A stretch of DNA of 64,000 nucleotides from Branchiostoma floridae. Taxonomy: Eukaryota > Chordata > Leptocardii > Amphioxiformes > Branchiostomatidae. The notes beneath the pieces are model-generated. The model made no database searches and was not told where the DNA came from. It was given only the letters and a program-made list of their open reading frames with translations. The position numbers and the translations under genes were made by a program. Shown piece by piece: positions 12,901 through 21,900 of the stretch (positions within the stretch are counted from its first letter, which is position 1; each line of letters opens with the position of its first letter). The stretch lies in the NCBI RefSeq assembly GCF_000003815.2, contig NC_049988.1, positions 7,428,382 through 7,492,381 of the forward strand, in the 5' to 3' direction.

Positions 12901-15900
12901 ACTGTATCGTCCGGTTCAACCGTTGTTATGGCCGCGGGTGACAATGATTCAATCAATCCTTTTATCACCTCACGTTTGGTATACAGAACATCCAAGTTTC
13001 TTTTAGCATATCTAAGTAGAGTATTTTATTAGTGTAAAGTCATGGAACGAGGACTAGGCCCGCTTACGTACATGGGGTCCTAAAGATAAAGTGCCAAAAT
13101 TACCCTACTAAAGTCAATCACTCCATTCTGCTCATTTTCTTCGGTCAGTATTGACTTGTAAATGAAGGCAAGTTGAATAAACAGGACATGTCAATCAAAG
13201 CTACTATTACTCTTTATTCAAGCAAAAATTCTGAGCCATGGCAAGAGGTGATCAATCGAGTGCTAGCCATAAGCCGTAGGAAGGCTATTCCACCCTAAGA
13301 CTGTGCTCCAGCATCCAATGGTCCTTGCTCTGTGTGAACTGGTGTTGTAATCTAGCAGAATGGCATTTGGTCCAACATTGAAGAGGTAGAATGTTGCTAC
13401 TGGATGGAGGATGGTGTCCCTATATGTCACCACATTAAGTTGCCTGGAATGATGACGAGTCTTGTTTACCCTATGGTGGGTTATACCGCCCCACACAATG
13501 ACGCTGCGTCCACCACCAAATGCCGAAAGTTACTCTTGCCTTGTCAGCGTGCAGTTCTCCTTGCCGCCTCCACGCTTTGATTCTGCCATCCAACTATCGA
13601 AAGGGCAGATTAACTCTACTCAAGTGTACTAAAACATTGTATGTTCCGTATACACAATGTGAGGTGAAAAGAGGATTGATTGAACCAGTGACACGTGCGC
13701 CAATATCAACAGGACGATGCAGTGTTGAACAGAAGTAGGGGAATTTGGGCACTTTTTTTCCGTGACCCACTCACGTAAGCAGGCCTTGTGCTCGTTTTAT
13801 GTGTTTACAATCATAATAAGTTTGATACCATAGGAAAGAAAATTACACAAGCTTTCTATTGATATCTAATACATTGAAATTGATGCATAAATAATGGAAA
13901 TATAATATACCAAAGTTGATATTCCAAACTTTTTGTGCCGAGTGTACATCGACGTGAAACCCACCTGTCTACATCTCAACACTGCAACGCCTTGGAACCT
14001 GTGAAATCAGCGACAACATCCCACCGACGTACCTTCCTCCCGGCCACAACAAAACTCTGGAACTCACTGCCTCAGCATATAGTGACACTTAGGGACAGAC
14101 ATAAGTTTAAGACAAGTATCAACAACCACTTCAGCGACCTACGTCAGCGCCCTTAGGACAGCTGCTAATGCTGAAGATCGGAGCATGACTACATAGATAA
14201 AAAAAAAAAAAAAAGGTCCAGGTTCAGGTCCTAACCTGGACCTGATCCTTTGGACCTGAACCGGACCTGGACCTGAATTTTCTTTACCGGTACCCTCCCC
14301 TAGTTTACATGACTTGTATACATGTGGACATTCCAACATCGCACACTATCAAGTTATTTTTAACTTACCATCTCTCCCCCCTGTTAATTTTTCATTTTCC
14401 ATGAAGTGCCAGTGACTAGACCAGTGATAGCCTCCAGAGTGACACAGCCTGGCATTATCTGATGATCATTTTCAGCTGTTTCTTAACTGTTGCAATGTTC
14501 ACTTTACAATCAGGAGGTTGGGGGGGTCACACGAGCATGTACTGGTGTATCAAGTCTGTATGAACTTTGTATTGACATTTCATATGCAGCTGTATGACTC
14601 ATATGCATATCAATCATTTTGTGTCAGTTTTAGGTGCACATACAGTACAGTAATACGCCTAGTATGGCGCAGCACGTGTATCTAAAGCTTGCACGAAACG
14701 ATAGAGACCTGCATGAGGCATATATTGTGCATACGACTGGGTGTGAAAAGAACTGTCTATCAATACAGACCAAATAGGTTTGATATACACACACACATAA
14801 GACCGTACCTTTACAAAGATTTGAAAGTGGCACATGGTCCTTTCTCTGCTTTCCGCTTAGCACATACAAGAAAGTACATTTGTATGGGAGTTCAATACAC
14901 TCCTGTTGTGGTCTATATAGAAATGGAAGTTGGCACCACCAAGTAAAAGAAATGATTCATGAAGTAAAAGAAATGACCAACATGAACTATGAACTATGAG
15001 CTTTAGCTCTACTATGTTTGTGCACCATGTATATGTGATGATATATGTTGAATAGATTTATCAGGAATGTAATCTGTATTTCTCTTATATTTTATCTGAC
15101 CCTTACTTCCCTCACGACCTCATTAAAAACATCTTACAGGGCAATTTGATCTTCTCATGATCAAACCTCTACACACCAAAAAGAGTAGGAAGGATTCTAA
15201 CCCCCTGTTTGTAATTTTTCCAGAGAGAAATTTGGAGGACCATGAGAGGGTACTACAGGTGTGTAACTCCTGGGGCAGGGACAGTAGCAACAAGCTCGTC
15301 TTCAAGAAAGACTTCAGAAAATACGAAGTCTTCTGCAATCCATCGGTAGGTTTGATGATCTTACTTGTCTTCAAACAAATATAGATTGTAATGTCAATGA
15401 AGTTTAAACATCCAGGTAATTAGATATGCCAAATAGCAATTGCTCAAGCAACTGGGTATGATTTTGGGAATGATCAGACGTTCAGCTCCTGTAACTCAAA
15501 CAACACAAGTCATTTGCATCAACTTTGTTTTGACTTGTCTTACCTTAGTTTACTATAACTATTGCAAAATTGTCATAATCGCTTTTGCATATCGATTCAT
15601 AATTAGGATGTAAAACCTGCACTCCAACAAGATCTCTTCAGTGTCATTGATGAAAGATAATAGATGTTATCTGAAATGTCTGACTGGTTTCCTATATCAT
15701 ATCCAATTACCTGTCAATGAGTAATTATAAATTATTAGTTTTTATAGTATTCAGTATACAAAAATGGATTTGGAGTGGAGTATTATGATTGATTTTTAAG
15801 AATACAGTCACAGGATTAGCATAATTTTACAATCATATTTGAAGAAACAAAATAAGCAAAAAACATTGTACATGATGTGAGATATTTAGCCTTCAAGAAT

Positions 15901-18900
15901 TTTGTCCCTCTTTTCTAGCAATTCTTCCCTGAGGACATGCTGACCAACTTTGATGAAATTGGGTCTCATTCAGAAAAGGCAGAGATGGCAAGAAACATGC
16001 AGCTTTTAGTGAGTATATTAGATATTCCTCAACATGAATCCGAAATTTAACAGTCCCCAGTCGTAGAATGCCCAGCTGGATGTTAGTAAAAAAATAGTGA
16101 TCATGTATAATGAAAATAGTGAAACCCAGCCTAACTTTGAAGATTACTAAAAATGAAAAGTTCTTGGAAAGTACTATTGACAAATGCATGGTTGTGTGTT
16201 GTGCGTGTGTGTGTGTGTTTGTCTGTGTGTTTGTCTGTGTATGTGTCTGTGTGTGTATGTCTGTGTCTGTGTGTGTATGTCTGTGTATGTCTGTGTGTGT
16301 GTCTATATGTGTGTACATTTTGTATGTCTGTGTGTGTGTGTGTGTGTGTGTATGTCTGTGTGTGTGTCTGTGTCTGTATGTCTCTGTGTGTGTGTCTATA
16401 TGTGTGTACATTTTGTTTGTCTGTGTGTGTGTGTGTATGTCTGTGTGTGTGTGTCTGTGTGTGTTAGGCCAAGGAAAAGAAAAAGACAAAAACATGACAT
16501 TTCTTTAGTCAAATTCAAAACAACTTTCGATGGATACTTACTGCTGAACATTAAACTTTCCCCAGAACTTGTTAGGAACACCAGGAAGTGTACCCAACCT
16601 GCAGGGGTGGCTGCACATCCGAGACGCCCACAAGAAAAGCTGGAAGAAAGTCATGGTTGTCATAAAGGGGTCCGGCCTCTACTACTCCACAAAAGGCAAT
16701 TCCATGGTGAGTAACATTTGCTAGGTAACGCAGGATATTTCCCTCCCAGTCTTGCTAAAAGATACTATCCTGTTTGAACATATCTCTGATATTCAAAAAG
16801 ATTTTCTTCTTGAAGACATATGCAAATGATACATGTTCTTTCTCAATGGATCCCTAATTAGAAAATAAATCATTACTGTGAAGTGGTAAAATTCACATGT
16901 GCCTTCTGTCAAAATAGTAAAAGAATTACAGCTTTTGCATATTACATACGTCTACTATACACTATACAGTCAGGTGCTTCTCACTTAGACTTTTGTTATA
17001 TACTATATATAGTCTCTTCTCTGCTATTCCGTCCGGGAACCTTGACATCACTAACGTCTGTAATCATCCAAATTTTGGACGAGGATACATGAGCATTATT
17101 AAGGAATGGATTCATGCGCTTGTTTGAACCCGCATTCCAACTCCCAAAACGCTTGCTATGTATTTTGTCATGTTAGCTTGTCATGTTAGCTTTTCATATT
17201 AGCTTGTAGAAGAAAATCTTGGGCCTAATTTATGAAAGATCTTGACCTACATGTATTGTCATGTTGACCTTTGACCCACAGGAGCCGCGCCACTTGCACT
17301 GCTACAGCGCATACTCCGACTGTGACATCTACACAGCCACGCAGGGGAAGAAGGTCTTTGGGGCACCGACAGAATTCTGTTTCTGCATCAAGGTAATATT
17401 TTGCTGTTCTGCTGTATTCTGATCTCATTTTGGGATGGAGGGACACGATTAATTGTATGGAAACGTATAAGGTTAGATTCATCCTTCATTTGCACGGGAT
17501 TGCGCCTCCTGTTGGAATCCCTCGGAATTGCACCCGAGAGAGACTGGTCCGCCCACTCGGTCCCAGAGTGCCTTGCGTTGCTTGTTGTGGGGGTCTCGAT
17601 CAAACACGGCCATGCCCATGTCGTGCGTATTGGTTTTCCAATCATGGCCAAAGCTACATTGTACTTTGTCTGGTCTTTTGTGTAATCCAATGTATGTTAA
17701 GACAGCAAACAGAGATGGAACACTTCACCCCTTGACTTACAAATAGGATGAAGGAATGCGACATTCAACATGTCACGCCACTCATCCTTATGTTCTATCT
17801 CTGGCTCCACAGCCCTCCAAACTGAATGTGGAAAAGCATGACATCAAGTGTTTGTGTGCAGAAGACGAGAGAACAAGACAGTGCTGGCTGACAGCCTTCA
17901 GAATATCAAAGGTATGACTGTGTGTGCAGGTGAACTCTAGTCTAAAGTATTGTTCAAACCCTTGTAGTGCTAAGTGGCACATATATGTAGGTAAGCGAGT
18001 TTCCTTGCTATGTATGCTTATACAAGGAGGAGTTGCTATAAAGCCCTTTTCAAAGCAACTTCTTGAACATGCATATGACCCCATTTTATGTCCCTTCCAA
18101 AACATAGGTTCAACCAGTTTTTCTAGTTAGCTATACATGTGTTGAATGGTTCTGCCAGTTCATTCTAGTGATGCCGAAGAAGAGTGATGGATGTCACTCG
18201 AAACATCCGGGAGTAAATATCCGTTTTTTATCCAGTTGTAGAGATTTGTATTTGAATATTGTTTTCCTGTATGTCTAACCTTCATAAATGTATAAAGTAG
18301 TAATCACTGCCAAGAATAAATGTCAAGAATAGTCTTTTGTTGACATGTCGACTGGTTTGTTACAGCATGGACAGCTGCTGTATAAGAACTGGGAGTTATC
18401 GAAGAAATCCTGGAAGTTTTCAGACGAAGGCTGTCCTAGTCCCATCATCTCACCGGTAAGTAAACCTTTTTAAAAAGTTGACAACTCTACAAATCAGCTC
18501 ATGTTCAGTTGACATCAAAAGCAATTGTCATTCAATGTGTCAACTTTCTTTTTCGTCTTGTGTTCAAGATCTGTTATGTCAACTGTGTAAAACCTTACTT
18601 GAAAGTTCATAAGTGTTGGTTAGGGGTGGGTTTTTCTTGATGGACCAGTCCAGAAAAAAATGGACCTGAAAAAATCAGTGGACCAGATGTTGGACAGATT
18701 AGAAAATGTAGAGATTATACCGGCACTACGGTGGCAGGTGTTCACGTGTATTGGGGCTTACCAGCCAAAGAAAATAACAAGAGCGAAGTAGAGGAGAGAT
18801 GACAGTCCTATTTTACCAAGTTTTTAACAGTCAAACTTGGTCTAAGTTAACAGAGGCAGTTAGCATTGTTTACATGAAGATAGGATGCTCCACCAAACAG

Positions 18901-21900
18901 ATTTCTTTGTGGCAAAATTGACCATTGTTTTTGAGTATTGCCTATTCACAAGTTTTCACAACAATCTGGACCTGAACCGTAACTGTACCTGAATTTTCTG
19001 TACTGGTATCCACCCCTTAGTAGTGTTGGTAGAAGTTCCTAGTATTATATGGCATCAAGGTGGTTCAATTTGATGTTATTTGGTTGTTCAAAAGTTAAGC
19101 GTACACCTTCTTCCAGCACTGCATGCTTTTTAGAAAACGCACCAATAGTAAGATGTTAGTATGCAAACTTTCCTTTCTGTGGTGTCCTGTTTTGTGTTGT
19201 AGCGTTCCCCTGAGCACGTCTGGAGACCTAGTCGTTGCACCTTACCCCAGGTTTGCTTCCATCCTCTGTCATCACCACCCACCCATAGTCAATTATTATC
19301 ACATCATTCTCCACCCATAGTCAATTATCATCACATCATTCTCCACCCATAGTCAATTATCATCACATCATTCTGTTATGTTCACGTTTATCTGTAATTT
19401 GCACTGATCATGTGTAGGGACCATCCAGTGATACTAACAATCAGGGCGGATCAAACATTAAATGTTGATTCTAAAGCAGGGTTCAAACCAGATGTTGAAT
19501 ATGAAACATTTTATTTTGTAAGAGTTGCTTTGAGGGGTGAACATTTCCGTTATGGCACAAGGATTTTAAAGACAGTTTTCTTGTGTCAATGTCTGAATTT
19601 CAGCTTGCTTTTAACTATATTTCTCACAAATATGATCTGTTGATAGATAGTTTTACTTCAGGAAAACAGTACTGTGTCAAAAGTTTGGTTGGGAAGAAAG
19701 AAAATGTTTTTTTTTACTACTCTAAGCTTATAGTGAAACACATATGATTTAATACTGTAAGGGTTGGGTACAGGGTTCAAGCCAGTGTCCATCCTACCGT
19801 TCTTTGACAGAATTATGCCGCTGGGGACGGACAATGATTTTGCCCATTCTGTCCTCTGTGATAGACAAAAATTGTCATCTAAAGATTTTATTGAACCAAG
19901 CTGAGTCTGCAAGTAAGATTTGCCCCTCAAAATAAAGAAAATAGTGTTTCAGGGGATCTAGATTTCACAATTTTTCCCGAATCCCCCTAGGATCATAATG
20001 GGTTCGACAGGATTTCCTTTTGAAATCCAGGGGATGGAAATATATTTCAGGCTGGCTAGAACACTGGAAGGGTATATCCTGAGTCCTATACAGTACGGTA
20101 GAAGGAGTTGAGCAGATTTAGAACTGTTGCCGTGATCTTTCTAAAAGGAGTGGAACCTGGGCAGCTATCGCCAGCGCATGTTGATGCAGGAAAGCCAGGC
20201 CAAGGAAGAATGGGCGGTGAGTATACACACACGGCTGAGGTGTTTCTTGGCCTTTTCAAAAAGTTTGGGGTCCTCATTTTGTAAGTTGTCACTTATACTG
20301 AGCACCACAGGATTAGGCCATGTTGATTTGACTATATGGATGACATCCTCATATATCGTTTTTCGTCCATTTCCAGAAAAAAATTTTTTCCATCACACTG
20401 TAAATTGTATATCTCTGCTACAAAATGAGTAGTTAAGTTGAAAGAAATATCAGCAAACAGACTTCATAGAATGCCAAAGTCAATTCCTAAGTCGAAATAG
20501 AGGATGTGAAAAGAACAAAAATGAACAATCCACTGTTTGGTATATCGTACTCATTTAATAATTAGTTCCTTATATTTCAAATGAAGGCAACTTTCTTTTG
20601 ACAAACATTTTTTTCTTCAACATGCTCACACCAGTTTTGGGTGTCCCAGAGGATGTCATACATAAAATCAAATGAACATGGCCTTATCAAAGCCAACCAT
20701 CTTGGACAACAAGTCATAGATGTTGCCAAATGCCGGTCTATGAGTCAGTTTCTTGTCATTGGATGGTCCCTTTAATACCTTCAGAATCTGTAATTTCACC
20801 ATCTTTTTATTTTTTCTTAGCTTGTCCGCTTATTTTGTTTTCATTTTAGGGCAACCTAAGGCAAAACAGAAACCGAAACATGGAAAAACATAACAATGTT
20901 GGAGTTAACACTACAAAATCATAAGTTTGCTTCCTAACCTTTCAGCTCCCCATTGACTGTCTTGTGTTGGTGTCACTTAAATTCATACTCATAAAATGGT
21001 GTATCCAGTACTAGTCATCGCTCACATCTGTACATAAGAGAATGCAATCAAACGACAATAACCAAACCCTACTGGTGTCATGGGCCCAGCATCTGACGTG
21101 TATTCACTTCTGCTTGGTGGCCAAGTACAATCGTACCTCCACATGTCATCAGATGTTTCCGTATAATTTTGGCGACTGTTCTCACTTTGGTATTCTACGA
21201 CTCTACTATCTTTTTTCCTTTATCTTTTTGCACTTTATGGCACACATTTGCTCACTTTGTACCTGCTTCTTTTGATTTACTAAATGGTAGAAAACTTCTT
21301 CTCTTTTTGGAACTGTGGAACTGGACAACAAAAATCCATGCATGTGAGGATATGTCATCCATAAAATCGAATTAACATGGCAAGGGTAATAATGTCTGCA
21401 AAGATGTATATAAGGGAAGACATCAGTAGAGCTGTAGTAGAATAACATTTTTCCATACTTACCTTTACAAGAAGTAGTAAAAGTTCTTACATATTTGGTA
21501 TTACATTGCCTTACAGAGAAGTCCGCAGGGTCCGGGTGGAAAGAACCGTGTGGCGATGGACTTCACGGGATACCGCGGTCGGGTCATCGCTAACCCTAAC
21601 GAGGCGGTGGCTGTAGCCGTGGAGGAGGGGCAATCGTGGAGGGTAAGGGACAAACCAGAACAGATCTGTGGGGAGGGGAGGGGAGGGTAAGGGACAAACC
21701 AGTACTGATCTGTGGGAGGGGAGGGTAAGGGACAAACCAGTACTGATCTGTGGGGAGGGGAGGGTAAGGGACAAACCAGTACTGATCTGTGGGGAGGGGA
21801 GGGTAAGGGACAAACCAGTACTGATCTGTGGGGAGGGGAGGGTAAGGGACAAACCAGTACTGATCTGAGGGGAGGGTAAGGGACAAACCAGAACTGATCT

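Larger units (their letters stand above)
12484..14214 (+). mobile_element. 5'-truncated non-LTR retrotransposon (LINE) 3' end, split by a Tc1-like element
   Basis: Two pieces (12484-12679 and 13945-14214) encode the C-terminal tail of a LINE reverse transcriptase. The first has [28 protein letters not shown] and a LNSLLPEP end; the second has the typical [15 protein letters not shown] signature and stops at 14154-14156. It ends with 16 A residues (14199-14214). Removing the Tc1-like element and one TA restores one uninterrupted frame across the junction. CR1/Jockey-type affiliation is likely; 5' end truncated. Confidence 0.85.
12145..14302. mobile_element. hAT-like element (TAGGG...CCCTA) hosting a LINE and a Tc1-like element
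   Basis: Perfect 8-bp flanking duplication GTTTACAT at 12137-12144 and 14303-14310. Ends are TAGGGCTT and CTCCCCTA; subterminal words such as GGTCCAGAAAAACTGGACC and TGGACCTGAATTTTCT are shared with the uninterrupted relative at 18621-19022. About 430 bp belong to this element; the rest is the insertion 12484-14214. Confidence 0.82.

Noticed and set aside
15893-16714. Open frames of 100-200 codons on both strands
   Set aside because: They are translations of the TG microsatellite (Cys/Val or Thr/His repeats) that merely run into exon 8 or exon 9.
17388-17746. Several overlapping frames of 70-100 codons on both strands in intron 10
   Set aside because: Open in many frames at once because of GC content; no motif in any of them.
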